Assembly: GCA_030746455.1 (NCBI GenBank) | Contig: JASLMQ010000550.1 | Location: 1 to 6,963 of the forward strand | From: Candidatus Latescibacterota bacterium | GTDB lineage: Bacteria > Latescibacterota > UBA2968 > GCA-2709665 | Length of the DNA: 6,963 nt | Direction: 5' to 3' | Shown here: in pieces, positions 1 through 5,624 of the stretch | Position numbering within the stretch: the first letter of the stretch is position 1 | How the letters are laid out: each line of letters starts with the position of its first letter | Notes under the pieces: generated by a model | The model's input: only the letters and a program-made list of their open reading frames with translations | What the model was told of the DNA's origin: nothing | Databases searched by the model: none | Position numbers and translations under genes: made by a program

Positions 1-289
1 AGCTCGCAGACCCCTCCCTGTCTCGCTGCGCTCGACATCCCTCCCCTGCAGGAGAGGGAAACTGCGGTTGGCCTGCTGAGTGCTGCAAGCTGATGGCTGA
101 CCGCTTCCTTCGGCCTGGCCCCGCTTCTCTGAGACCTCAGCTCGCTATGCCACCCTCGTCCCTCGGATAGGTTCTGTTTCGTAGTCTCGAGCTCCTCTGG
201 GGTACCCGGGGCTTCGTCGTGTCGGACTTGCACTGAGCCACATTCCACACATTCAGCTTCACTGAACCCCTCACCGTCGGGGCTGTGCT
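1..289. other. Intergenic region upstream of cysS
   Basis: No convincing coding region was found on either strand, and the end of any preceding gene must lie left of the window. The stretch contains a pair of adjacent inverted repeats at 19-59 (listed separately) and a small symmetric motif, CTGAG-AC-CTCAG, at 129-140. I looked for a T-box leader, which would be expected for cysS in Firmicutes-like genomes, and did not find the conserved T-box core sequence. No clear -35/-10 pair with 16-18 bp spacing stands out, so the cysS promoter is unassigned. Confidence 0.6.
19..59. repeat. Two adjacent hairpins, possible dispersed intergenic repeat
   Basis: Positions 19-37 form an imperfect palindrome (TGTC..GC / GC..GACA around a TGC centre, with two internal mismatches). 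It is followed directly by a second hairpin at 38-59: a 9-bp stem (38-46 with 51-59, one C/A mismatch) closed by a TGCA tetraloop. Twin stem-loops of this kind between genes resemble REP-like or other dispersed intergenic elements. There is no T-run after the second stem, so a classic intrinsic terminator is less likely. Only one copy is visible in this window, so calling it a repeat is inference. Confidence 0.35.
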
Positions 290-1702
290 ATGGCCATTTC
301 ATTCTACAATACGTTGACGCGTCAGAAGGAGCCCTTCAAGGAGATCGAGCCGGGGAAGGTGCGGTTCTACACCTGCGGGCCCACGGTCTACGATTTCGCG
401 CACATCGGGAACCAAAAGACGTTCATCGTGTACGACCTGATCAAGCGCTACCTCAGCTACCGGGGCTACGAGGTCAACCACATCGTGAACATCACCGACG
501 TGGAGGACAAGATCATCAGCCGAATCCGGGACGAGGGCATCTCCCGGGAGGAGCTGACGGGGCGGTACGAGAAGGCGTTCTTCGAGGACATGGATACGCT
601 GAACATCCTTCCCGCGGACCGGTTCCCAAGGGCGACGGAGCACATTCCCGAGATGGTGGAGATGGTGGGCCAGCTGATCGAGGACGGGCATGCCTACAAG
701 CGCGGCGGCTCGGTCTACTTCTCCATCCCGAGCTTCCCGACGTACGGTGAGCTGGCCCGGCTGGATGTGGCCGGCCTCCGCACGTCAGCCGAGGGCGTGG
801 ACGAGGACGAGTACGACAAGGAGAATGCCAGGGACTTCGTGTTGTGGAAGGCGTGGAAGGACGAAGACGGGGAGGTGTTCTGGGAGACGGACCTGGGGAA
901 GGGACGGCCGGGATGGCACATGGAGTGCTCGTGCATGGCAATCAAGTACCTGGGTGAGACTATCGACATCCACGGCGGCGGCGTCGACCTCGTGTTTCCT
1001 CACCATCAGAACGAGATCGCTCAGAGCGAGGCGCTCACGGGCAAGCCGTTCGCGAACACCTGGATCCACAGCGCGTTCATCAACGTGGACGACGAGAAGA
1101 TGTCGAAGAGCCTGGGCAATTTCCTCACGATACGAGATGTGGTGAACTCGCCTGACGATGCCCGGGCGTTCCGCTACCTGGTGGCGTCCAGCCACTACCG
1201 GACCGCGTTCAACTTTTCGGCGGAGGTGCTGGAAGGGGCCAAGAGCACGATGCGCCACCTGACCAACTTCCGCAGGCGGCTGGCCGAGGTGCAGAAGGCA
1301 GAGGGGGGAGACGACGTGACGCCCCTGGTGCGGGATGCCCGCGAGGCGTTCGTCGAGCACATGGACGATGACCTGAACAGCCCCAACGCAATGGCGGCCG
1401 TGTTCGGCCTGGTGAGCGATGTGGAAGACCTTTTGGGCGAGGAGCGGATGGACCGCAAGGGCGCGGATCTCGTGGATGCGTTTATGGACGAGATCAATGA
1501 GGTGCTCGGAATCTTCTACACGCTGCCCGAGGATGAGGTCGAGGAGACGCTGCCGGACGATCTGCTGGCACTGATCGCGGAGCGGGAGGAGGCGCGCAAG
1601 GAGAAGAACTGGGCGCGTTCGGACGAGATTCGGGACCAGTTCACGGAGATGGGGTACGTTCTGGAAGATACGCCGGACGGAACGGCGTGGAAGAAGGCAT
1701 AG
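290..1702 (+). CDS. cysS: Cysteinyl-tRNA synthetase
   Basis: This is a class Ia aminoacyl-tRNA synthetase that charges tRNA-Cys with cysteine using ATP in the cytoplasm. At 470 residues it has the usual bacterial length. The N-terminal part carries TCGPTVYD (residues 28-35) and the HIGN form of the HIGH signature (38-41). The KMSKS loop is intact at 270-274. Residues matching the family's zinc site are present: Cys29, Cys213 in the MECSCM stretch, and His238 with Glu242 in FPHHQNE. A DALR-type helical domain follows (about 340-410), and the C-terminal segment with the NWARSDEIRD motif (440-449) is typical of CysRS. The ATG at 290 gives the expected MAISFYNTLT start. The only Shine-Dalgarno candidate is a weak GGGG at 279-282. 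The gene has no close neighbour on the same transcript that can be seen: 289 nt precede it and 210 nt separate it from the tRNA. It is intact and probably essential. Confidence 0.98.
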   Translation: MAISFYNTLTRQKEPFKEIEPGKVRFYTCGPTVYDFAHIGNQKTFIVYDLIKRYLSYRGYEVNHIVNITDVEDKIISRIRDEGISREELTGRYEKAFFEDMDTLNILPADRFPRATEHIPEMVEMVGQLIEDGHAYKRGGSVYFSIPSFPTYGELARLDVAGLRTSAEGVDEDEYDKENARDFVLWKAWKDEDGEVFWETDLGKGRPGWHMECSCMAIKYLGETIDIHGGGVDLVFPHHQNEIAQSEALTGKPFANTWIHSAFINVDDEKMSKSLGNFLTIRDVVNSPDDARAFRYLVASSHYRTAFNFSAEVLEGAKSTMRHLTNFRRRLAEVQKAEGGDDVTPLVRDAREAFVEHMDDDLNSPNAMAAVFGLVSDVEDLLGEERMDRKGADLVDAFMDEINEVLGIFYTLPEDEVEETLPDDLLALIAEREEARKEKNWARSDEIRDQFTEMGYVLEDTPDGTAWKKA

Positions 1703-1706
1703 AAGC

Positions 1707-1738
1707 ATTGTAGATTGAGGATTCTAGATTGGAGATTG
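1707..1738. repeat. Heptanucleotide tandem repeat, about 4.6 units
   Basis: Starting five bases after the cysS stop codon, the sequence reads as consecutive 7-bp units ATTGTAG, ATTGAGG, ATTCTAG, ATTGGAG and a partial ATTG, consensus ATTNNRG. The array is AT-rich within GC-rich surroundings. It resembles the short tandemly repeated repetitive (STRR) heptamers described in cyanobacteria and similar degenerate heptamers in other environmental bacteria. The function of such arrays is generally unknown. The phasing is seen directly. The link to a genome-wide family is inference. Confidence 0.7.
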
Positions 1739-1761
1739 CCTCGCCGGCCCCCGCCCCAAGG

Positions 1762-1798
1762 CTCGCCACGGTGCTTGCGAGGGTCACATTTCGTGACC
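1762..1798. other. Two consecutive hairpins downstream of cysS
   Basis: CTCGC (1762-1766) can pair with GCGAG (1777-1781). Immediately after it, GGTCAC (1782-1787) pairs perfectly with GTGACC (1793-1798) around the 5-nt loop ATTTC. Neither is followed by a T-run, so they could be a weak or Rho-assisted end of the cysS transcript. The GGTCAC-N5-GTGACC palindrome could equally be a protein-binding site upstream of the tRNA promoter. The evidence is base pairing only. Confidence 0.35.
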
Positions 1799-1830
1799 GG
1801 AGGGATTGGACGGTGGGAGGGGTCCGGAAG

Positions 1831-1859
1831 TTGCCGGGAGGAAGTGCCTAGCGTATACT
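1831..1859 (+). promoter_or_regulatory. Sigma70-type promoter for tRNA-Thr
   Basis: A -35 element TTGCCG (1831-1836) and a -10 element TATACT (1854-1859) are separated by exactly 17 bp, each close to the TTGACA/TATAAT consensus. Transcription should start near 1866, giving a leader of about 47 nt before the mature tRNA at 1913. It is the best promoter match I found in the window and lies where a tRNA promoter is needed. Because no clear terminator separates the tRNA from the URO-D-like gene, it may drive that gene too. Confidence 0.65.
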
Positions 1860-1876
1860 AGAAGACACAGATTTGA

Positions 1877-1897
1877 GCGGTCCAGGACAAGGACCGC
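1877..1897 (+). other. Hairpin in the tRNA 5' leader
   Basis: GCGGTCC (1877-1883) pairs perfectly with GGACCGC (1891-1897) around a 7-nt loop. It sits between the predicted transcription start and the tRNA. It has no T-run and is therefore unlikely to terminate transcription. It may protect or shape the precursor for 5' processing. Confidence 0.45.
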
Positions 1898-1912
1898 GAA
1901 GCAGCAATGGGA

Positions 1913-1987
1913 GCCGCCTTAGCTCAATGGTAGAGCACCGGATTTGTAATCCGTAGGTTGGGGGTTCGAATCCCCTGGGCGGCTCCA
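1913..1987 (+). tRNA. tRNA-Thr (anticodon TGT), CCA encoded
   Basis: A full cloverleaf can be drawn by eye. The acceptor stem GCCGCCT (1913-1919) pairs with GGGCGGC (1977-1983), with a terminal T-G wobble. The D stem is GCTC/GAGC (1922-1925 with 1933-1936) with GG in its loop. The anticodon stem is 1938-1942 with 1950-1954, where the outermost C27/T43 pair is a mismatch. The 7-nt anticodon loop 1943-1949 gives TGT at 1945-1947, which reads ACA and probably other ACN threonine codons. The T arm has a GGGGG/CCCCT stem (one G-T) and the loop TTCGAAT. The discriminator is T1984 and the CCA at 1985-1987 is in the DNA. The G1-C72 and C2-G71 pairs used by bacterial threonyl-tRNA synthetase are present. 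The promoter lies at 1831-1859. Confidence 0.97.
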
Positions 1988-2006
1988 GCCTATGGATGGG
2001 AATGCG

Positions 2007-2031
2007 AAGGCCCTCAAGAGTGGGGGCCCTT
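2007..2031 (+). terminator. Weak terminator-like hairpin after tRNA-Thr
   Basis: AAGGCCC (2007-2013) pairs with GGGCCCTT (2024-2031) with one bulged C, across a 10-nt loop. Only two T residues follow the stem, then CCC, so termination should be poor at best. It sits between the tRNA and the next start codon and may act as a 3' trailer structure or partial attenuator. Confidence 0.3.
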
Positions 2032-2066
2032 CCCTGGTGCCCGGTTGGGGGCGAGGAGACCCTGGA

Positions 2067-3140
2067 ATGACACCGCGTGAACGTGCCCTTGCCGCATTCA
2101 GGCATGAAGTGCCGGACAGGATTCCAGCATACGTGCGCAATGTCATGGAGTGGCAGCGACACGCCAGCCATCTCGGCGTGTCGACCCAGGAGGACCTGTT
2201 CGCGATTCTGGGGAACACGATCAGGAGCTTCGCTCCGGCTCCCCCTTCCAGCGCGGAGATGAATACCGACGCGCAGCCCAGTGACGGCGCCCGGCCGCGT
2301 CTGACGATCTGGGGCATACCCGAGGACATGGTGGGCACCTACACGGACTCCATCCCGAGGCCCCTGGCACGCGCAAAGAGTGCTGCCGATGTCGAAGCCT
2401 TCGATTGGCCTTCTGGAAGCGATTACGATTTCGGCGCCATGCGCGATCAGCTCATTGCTGAGGATCAGTATGCAAGTCTGAGCACGAGCTGGAATCCGGT
2501 GTTCTCGAGGCTCTGCGAGCTCTTCGGGATGGAGAATGCCATGGTGAACCTCCACACGAATCGTCCCGTCGTCGAGGCTGCCCTTGCGCGCCTCGACCAC
2601 TTCTACACGGAGTTCTACACCGGGATCCTCGACAGCTGCGGGGACCAGCTCGACATCTTCGGCCTGGGCGATGACTTCGCGGGCAACGACGGCCTCCTGA
2701 TCCCCCCGGATCTGTGGCGCCGGCTGTTCAAGCCGCTGTACGCGAAGTGGCTGGGTATGGCGAAGTCAAGAGGACTGTTCACGTTTATGCACGCATGCGG
2801 TAATCTGACCGACGTGTTGCCAGACCTGATCGATATCGGGCTGGACGCCTGGCAGACCGTCCAGACCCACCTCGATGGGCAGGGGCCGGAGCTGCTCAAG
2901 AAGGCATACGGCAGTCAGTTGACTTTCATAGGGGCAATTGACACGACCAACATCCTGGGTCGGGCAACCCCGGACGAGGTCCGTGATCACGTTGGTGCCC
3001 AGATCTCGGCCCTCGGTAGGGGCGGGGGATACATCTGCGCTCCCGACCACACGATCATGTCGGAGGTGTCGTCGGAGAACGTGGTTGCCCTCTACGACGC
3101 GTGCAGGGAGTTCCGCGGGAAGGGATACACGACACTGTAG
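2067..3140 (+). CDS. Uroporphyrinogen decarboxylase superfamily protein (not HemE), possible methyltransferase
   Basis: The 357-residue product fits the URO-D superfamily (PF01208), which contains HemE and the corrinoid methyltransferases MtaA, MtbA and CmuA. It opens with MTPRERALAAFRH, the common opening of the non-HemE branch. It carries GDDFAGNDGLLIPPDLW (201-217), a HACGN motif (242-246) and GGGYICAPDHTI (319-330). HemE's N-terminal RQAGRY motif is absent, so haem synthesis is unlikely. In MtaA/MtbA a His-x-Cys pair and a later Cys hold the zinc that activates the thiol acceptor. Here His242 and Cys244 fit, and the third ligand could be Cys324 or His327. This supports metal-dependent methyl transfer without proving it. 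No signal peptide is seen, so it is cytoplasmic. An in-frame ATG at 1992 exists, but the start at 2067 is preferred. It has GAGGAG at 2053-2058 with good spacing and gives the usual N-terminus, while the upstream 25 codons look untranslated. No corrinoid-binding protein gene lies nearby in the window. Confidence 0.88.
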   Translation: MTPRERALAAFRHEVPDRIPAYVRNVMEWQRHASHLGVSTQEDLFAILGNTIRSFAPAPPSSAEMNTDAQPSDGARPRLTIWGIPEDMVGTYTDSIPRPLARAKSAADVEAFDWPSGSDYDFGAMRDQLIAEDQYASLSTSWNPVFSRLCELFGMENAMVNLHTNRPVVEAALARLDHFYTEFYTGILDSCGDQLDIFGLGDDFAGNDGLLIPPDLWRRLFKPLYAKWLGMAKSRGLFTFMHACGNLTDVLPDLIDIGLDAWQTVQTHLDGQGPELLKKAYGSQLTFIGAIDTTNILGRATPDEVRDHVGAQISALGRGGGYICAPDHTIMSEVSSENVVALYDACREFRGKGYTTL

Positions 3141-3180
3141 GTTTCGTCTCCGGCCTGCAGCGGAGGTCGCGAGGCCAAAG

Positions 3181-3208
3181 TGTGTCACCTTTGCTGGTGT
3201 TCGACACA
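3181..3208 (+). other. Hairpin abutting the ribosome binding site of the next gene
   Basis: TGTGTC (3181-3186) pairs with GACACA (3203-3208), with an inner ACC/GGT pairing (3187-3189 with 3196-3198) and a bulge. Its 3' edge touches the Shine-Dalgarno AAGGGGAGG at 3208-3216. It could affect translation of the TIM barrel gene or stabilise its mRNA. The 82-nt gap also contains GGCCT/AGGCC (3152-3156 with 3172-3176). Both are base-pairing observations only. Confidence 0.3.
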
Positions 3209-3222
3209 AGGGGAGGCCAGAT

Positions 3223-4041
3223 ATGGTGAGGCATGCGTTCAGCGAACGGATGGGTGTGTCGACGCTTTGCCTGGCAGGACTGCCACTGACCGAGGCGATC
3301 GAGCGGACGCTGGAAGCGGGGTTTGCGGCGTTCGAGCTGACGCCGATCACCTACGGGGGACCGGAGGCCTTCGGCGACTGCGAGCGGCGAGAGCTGCGAC
3401 GGCGGCTGGATGGGTTCAAGCTGGTGACGGTGCACTCGTCCGGCATGAGAGGAGCGAACATCTGCAGTGCTGAGGCGGCGCACCGCCAGCGGTCGCGGGA
3501 GCGCTTCCGATGCCTTCTGGAGCTGGCGCAGGATCTGGGCGCGGATCTGGTGACCTTTCATCCCGGACGGCAGGCAGCCAATGGGCCTACCGAGGAGGAA
3601 GTACGCGCGGAGAATATCGCTTTTGGGCGTGACCTGGTGGCTCGCCTGGACGGCCCGGATATGAAGCTGGGGTACGAGTTCTTTGACGCTGAAGTTGTGG
3701 GAGAGATCGGGAGCCCGGATTTCGGATTGCTGTTCGACATCGGGCACGCGTGCCGCCTGGGGCCGAAGGTGGACACAGACGACGTGATCACGATGATCGA
3801 CGAGCTCGCGAGCCAGACTGTGCAGCTCCACGTTCACGGGGTCTGCGGCCCCGACAAGACGGACCACCTCGCCCTTTCGGAGGACACCTGGCTTGACTAC
3901 GGCCGCATCGCGAGGCACGTCGAGCGGCTGCGGCTCCGGGTGCCGATGATCTTCGAGATCGGGATTCGCACGGAGGACTGGCGCGCCAACCTGAAGGATT
4001 GTGCAGATGCGCGCGATACGCTGGTACAGGCAGTAGGCTGA
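3223..4041 (+). CDS. Sugar phosphate isomerase/epimerase-like TIM barrel protein
   Basis: The 272-residue product matches the xylose isomerase-like TIM barrel (AP endonuclease family 2 fold, PF01261), whose members isomerise or epimerise sugars, inositols and related compounds using a divalent metal. Strand-end motifs occur in order: FELT with Glu39, VHSSG with His71, TFHPG with His113, YEFF with Glu152, LFDIGHA with Asp172 and His175, HVHG (203-206), TDHLAL (213-218) and IFEIG with Glu245. Glu152, Asp172, a late His and Glu245 are the probable metal ligands by family comparison. The open frame extends upstream into the URO-D-like gene, but the ATG at 3223 is chosen. It follows a strong AAGGGGAGG (3208-3216) with 6-nt spacing. 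A later ATG at 3250 has no comparable site. The protein is cytoplasmic, with no signal peptide. It lies 82 nt after the URO-D-like gene on the same strand, so co-transcription is likely. The substrate cannot be named. Confidence 0.87.
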   Translation: MVRHAFSERMGVSTLCLAGLPLTEAIERTLEAGFAAFELTPITYGGPEAFGDCERRELRRRLDGFKLVTVHSSGMRGANICSAEAAHRQRSRERFRCLLELAQDLGADLVTFHPGRQAANGPTEEEVRAENIAFGRDLVARLDGPDMKLGYEFFDAEVVGEIGSPDFGLLFDIGHACRLGPKVDTDDVITMIDELASQTVQLHVHGVCGPDKTDHLALSEDTWLDYGRIARHVERLRLRVPMIFEIGIRTEDWRANLKDCADARDTLVQAVG

Positions 4042-4047
4042 CCGGCT

Positions 4048-4202
4048 CGGCGGGTTGAGAGCGGACGCGCCGTAATCGGACGACGCGACGTGCGTGGTGG
4101 TCCGGGTGGGGAACCAGTAGGCGTGCCCCCGAGGCTAGAGCGCGGACTCGTCCACTAGCTTGTCACGTTCGGGCGGCACGCCTTTCTTTGCTCAGCCCGC
4201 CG
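4048..4202 (+). other. Potential large structured RNA region between genes
   Basis: A 12-bp helix can form between 4048-4059 and 4191-4202, with one G-T pair. It encloses a hairpin at 4078-4103 (GGAC/GTCC outer, ACGC/GCGT inner) and the long terminator-like stem at 4120-4182. The outer arms lie 131 nt apart. The fold lies entirely in the gap between the TIM barrel stop (4041) and the FAD gene start (4296). I could not match it to any riboswitch I know, including cobalamin. GC-rich DNA pairs easily, so the fold is a hypothesis supported by helix length and nesting. Confidence 0.4.
4120..4189 (+). terminator. Rho-independent terminator candidate with nested stem
   Basis: A 13-bp stem forms between 4120-4132 and 4169-4182 (GGCGTGCC pairing with GGCACGCC, then CCCGA with TCGGG, one bulged C at 4174). 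It is followed directly by TTTCTTT at 4183-4189. The 36-nt interior carries its own GCTAG/CTAGC stem (4134-4138 with 4155-4159) capped by GGA-CTCG-TCC. The stem plus T-rich tail suggests the transcript of the URO-D-like and TIM barrel genes ends here. The large interior is unusual for a simple terminator. Confidence 0.55.
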
Positions 4203-4295
4203 CCTTCTCTCGCGGTTGACCCCGCCCATTGTGCTGAATTCGAGATCACAGATGCTCCGCATTGACCTGGACAAGAGTACAGGAGCGAAATCCCG

Positions 4296-5519
4296 ATGCA
4301 GATCGTGACCATCGAGGAACCCACGAGACAGATTCCGTTGCTGGAGGAGGTGGATGTGTTGGTGGCCGGAAGCGGGCCGGCAGGGATTGCGGCGGCCCTG
4401 GCCGCCGCCCGCGAAGGCGCGCGCACGACACTGGTGGAACGCTATGGATATGTGGGCGGCATGATCACGGGTGCATATGTGTTGGCCATCATCGGGTGCG
4501 GTGATGGCAAGACCTCCAAGGTCGGGGGGATCACGCAGGAGATCCACGATCGCCTGGAAGCGCTGGGTGCCGCGACGCGCACGAACGCGAGCGGAGACTA
4601 CCGGGTGGATGCGGAGATCTTCAAGTGGCAGGCGGCTGAGATGCTGCAGGAGTCGGGCGTGACGATCCGGCTGCACACGCTGGCCTGCGCGCCGGTGCTG
4701 ACGGGCAGGCGCGTTGCGGGCGCCTTCGTGGAGAGTAAGAGCGGACGGCAGGCGATCCGGGCTAGTGTGACAGTGGACGCCACGGCCGATGCGGACCTGG
4801 CCTACCGGGCCGGCTGCGCGTGCGACAACGACCCCCACGAGATCACGCTCGGGATCCGGATCGAGGGGGTGGAGAGGGAGCGGGTGCAGGCCTTCGAGAA
4901 GGAATCCCCGGAGACATACCAGGCGGTTGTGGATGAAGCCGCGCGGCGCAACGGAGGCGCCATGCCGGGCCGGTCGCGCCTTGTGAAAGGGGTCGATGTG
5001 ACCGATGCGGAGGCGCTGTCGCGCGCGGAGATCGAGCTCCGTCGGGAGTGTTTCGACGCTCAGATGTACCTCAAGGCAAATCTGCCTGGCTACGAGAAGG
5101 CCCGCGTCGCCGAAACGTATCCCCAGATCGGCGTGCGCCAGAGCCGCCGGGTACGCGGGGAGTACATATTGAAGAACGAAGACCTGAAAAGCAGCCGGAG
5201 TTTCGAGGACGGGACAGGGCGGATGGGGGTGTACTTCCCCGATTGGGGGCCGACGTACGCCATCGAAGGGCTGGACTACGATGTGCCCTATCGGTCTCTT
5301 GTCCCAGAGAAGGTGGATGGATTGCTCGTCGCGGGCCGGTGTGTGTCATGCGACTACACGGCCTGCAACACGATGCGGCTGATCGTCCCGTGTTTCGTGA
5401 CCGGCCAGGCTGCCGGGTGCGCGGCGGCAATCACGGCGCGAGACGCCTGCGCCCCCCGGGATGTTTCTACGGGGAAGCTCCGAAGGGCGCTTCTCGACCA
5501 GGACGTCTATCTCGGGTGA
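4296..5519 (+). CDS. FAD-dependent oxidoreductase (FAD_oxidored family)
   Basis: This 407-residue flavoprotein fits PF12831-type FAD-dependent oxidoreductases. The N-terminal Rossmann fold is complete: the VDVLVAGSGPAG stretch (19-30) carries GxGxxG at 25-30, and Glu48 in LVER should hold the FAD ribose. YGYVGGMITG (50-59) is the usual substrate/flavin loop. A VDATADADLA motif lies at 160-169 and GVRQSRRVRGEY at 279-290. The C-terminal FAD-binding stretch runs from VPYRSLVPEKVDGLLVAGR (330-348) to TGQAAGCAAA (369-378). No signal peptide or membrane segment is seen. AGGAG at 4281-4285 precedes the ATG by 10 nt and supports this start. It lies 254 nt after the TIM barrel gene, beyond a terminator candidate, so it may have its own promoter, which I could not identify. 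It is followed by a strong terminator. Cysteines 349, 352, 357 and 366 cluster near the C-terminus. Family members are mostly uncharacterised and the substrate is unknown, though an alcohol or sugar-like compound is plausible from context. Confidence 0.92.
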   Translation: MQIVTIEEPTRQIPLLEEVDVLVAGSGPAGIAAALAAAREGARTTLVERYGYVGGMITGAYVLAIIGCGDGKTSKVGGITQEIHDRLEALGAATRTNASGDYRVDAEIFKWQAAEMLQESGVTIRLHTLACAPVLTGRRVAGAFVESKSGRQAIRASVTVDATADADLAYRAGCACDNDPHEITLGIRIEGVERERVQAFEKESPETYQAVVDEAARRNGGAMPGRSRLVKGVDVTDAEALSRAEIELRRECFDAQMYLKANLPGYEKARVAETYPQIGVRQSRRVRGEYILKNEDLKSSRSFEDGTGRMGVYFPDWGPTYAIEGLDYDVPYRSLVPEKVDGLLVAGRCVSCDYTACNTMRLIVPCFVTGQAAGCAAAITARDACAPRDVSTGKLRRALLDQDVYLG

Positions 5520-5539
5520 ACGGCCAGCATCCAGTCACG

Positions 5540-5587
5540 GCCTATGTCTACTCTTCGACTCCTCCCCGACTTCCACTTGTCATAGGC
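5540..5587. other. 7-bp inverted repeat after the FAD gene
   Basis: GCCTATG (5540-5546) and CATAGGC (5581-5587) are perfect inverted copies 34 nt apart, just before the terminator at 5594. They may be an extra stem in the 3' untranslated region. The evidence is pairing only. Confidence 0.25.
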
Positions 5588-5593
5588 ATCCGG

Positions 5594-5624
5594 GGCCCCG
5601 GTGCAACAGCGCCGGGGCCGTCTT
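5594..5624 (+). terminator. Rho-independent terminator of the FAD oxidoreductase gene
   Basis: An 11-bp GC-rich stem (5594-5604 with 5609-5619, one T-G pair) closes on an AACA tetraloop and is followed by GTCTT. It begins 74 nt after the stop codon. The stem is very stable, while the T tract is short and interrupted. It separates the FAD gene from the propeller gene. Confidence 0.65.

Noticed and set aside
1..289. T-box riboswitch leader for cysS
   Set aside because: No T-box core sequence, specifier loop or following terminator/antiterminator pair could be found.
785..1708. A 307-codon open frame on the minus strand opposite cysS
   Set aside because: It is a shadow of a strongly conserved gene in GC-rich DNA. 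Its translation shows no family resemblance.
1992..2066. Upstream ATG extension of the URO-D-like protein
   Set aside because: It begins five bases after the tRNA CCA end, overlaps the trailer hairpin and gives an atypical N-terminus. The ATG at 2067 has a good ribosome binding site and the family's usual opening.
1913..2066. Integration site for a genomic island at the tRNA 3' end
   Set aside because: No integrase gene is nearby and no second copy of the tRNA 3' end was seen in the window.
1848..2600. A 250-codon open frame on the minus strand over the tRNA and the URO-D-like gene
   Set aside because: Part of it is the reverse translation of the tRNA gene (the PPTYGLQIRCSTIELRR-like string), a well-known database artefact. 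The rest is antisense to a recognisable protein family.
2067..3140. Annotation as hemE
   Set aside because: The RQAGRY motif of true uroporphyrinogen decarboxylase is missing, and the HACGN motif points to the methyltransferase-like branch.
2938..3222. Upstream extension of the TIM barrel frame into the URO-D-like gene
   Set aside because: The extra residues are arginine- and serine-rich shadow sequence. A strong Shine-Dalgarno and the family start are found at 3223.
4216..4267. Promoter for the FAD gene using TTGACC at 4216 or 4262
   Set aside because: No acceptable -10 hexamer lies 16-18 bp downstream of either.
4048..4295. Known riboswitch (for example cobalamin) before the FAD gene
   Set aside because: Pairing is present, but none of the conserved boxes of the riboswitch classes I know could be recognised.
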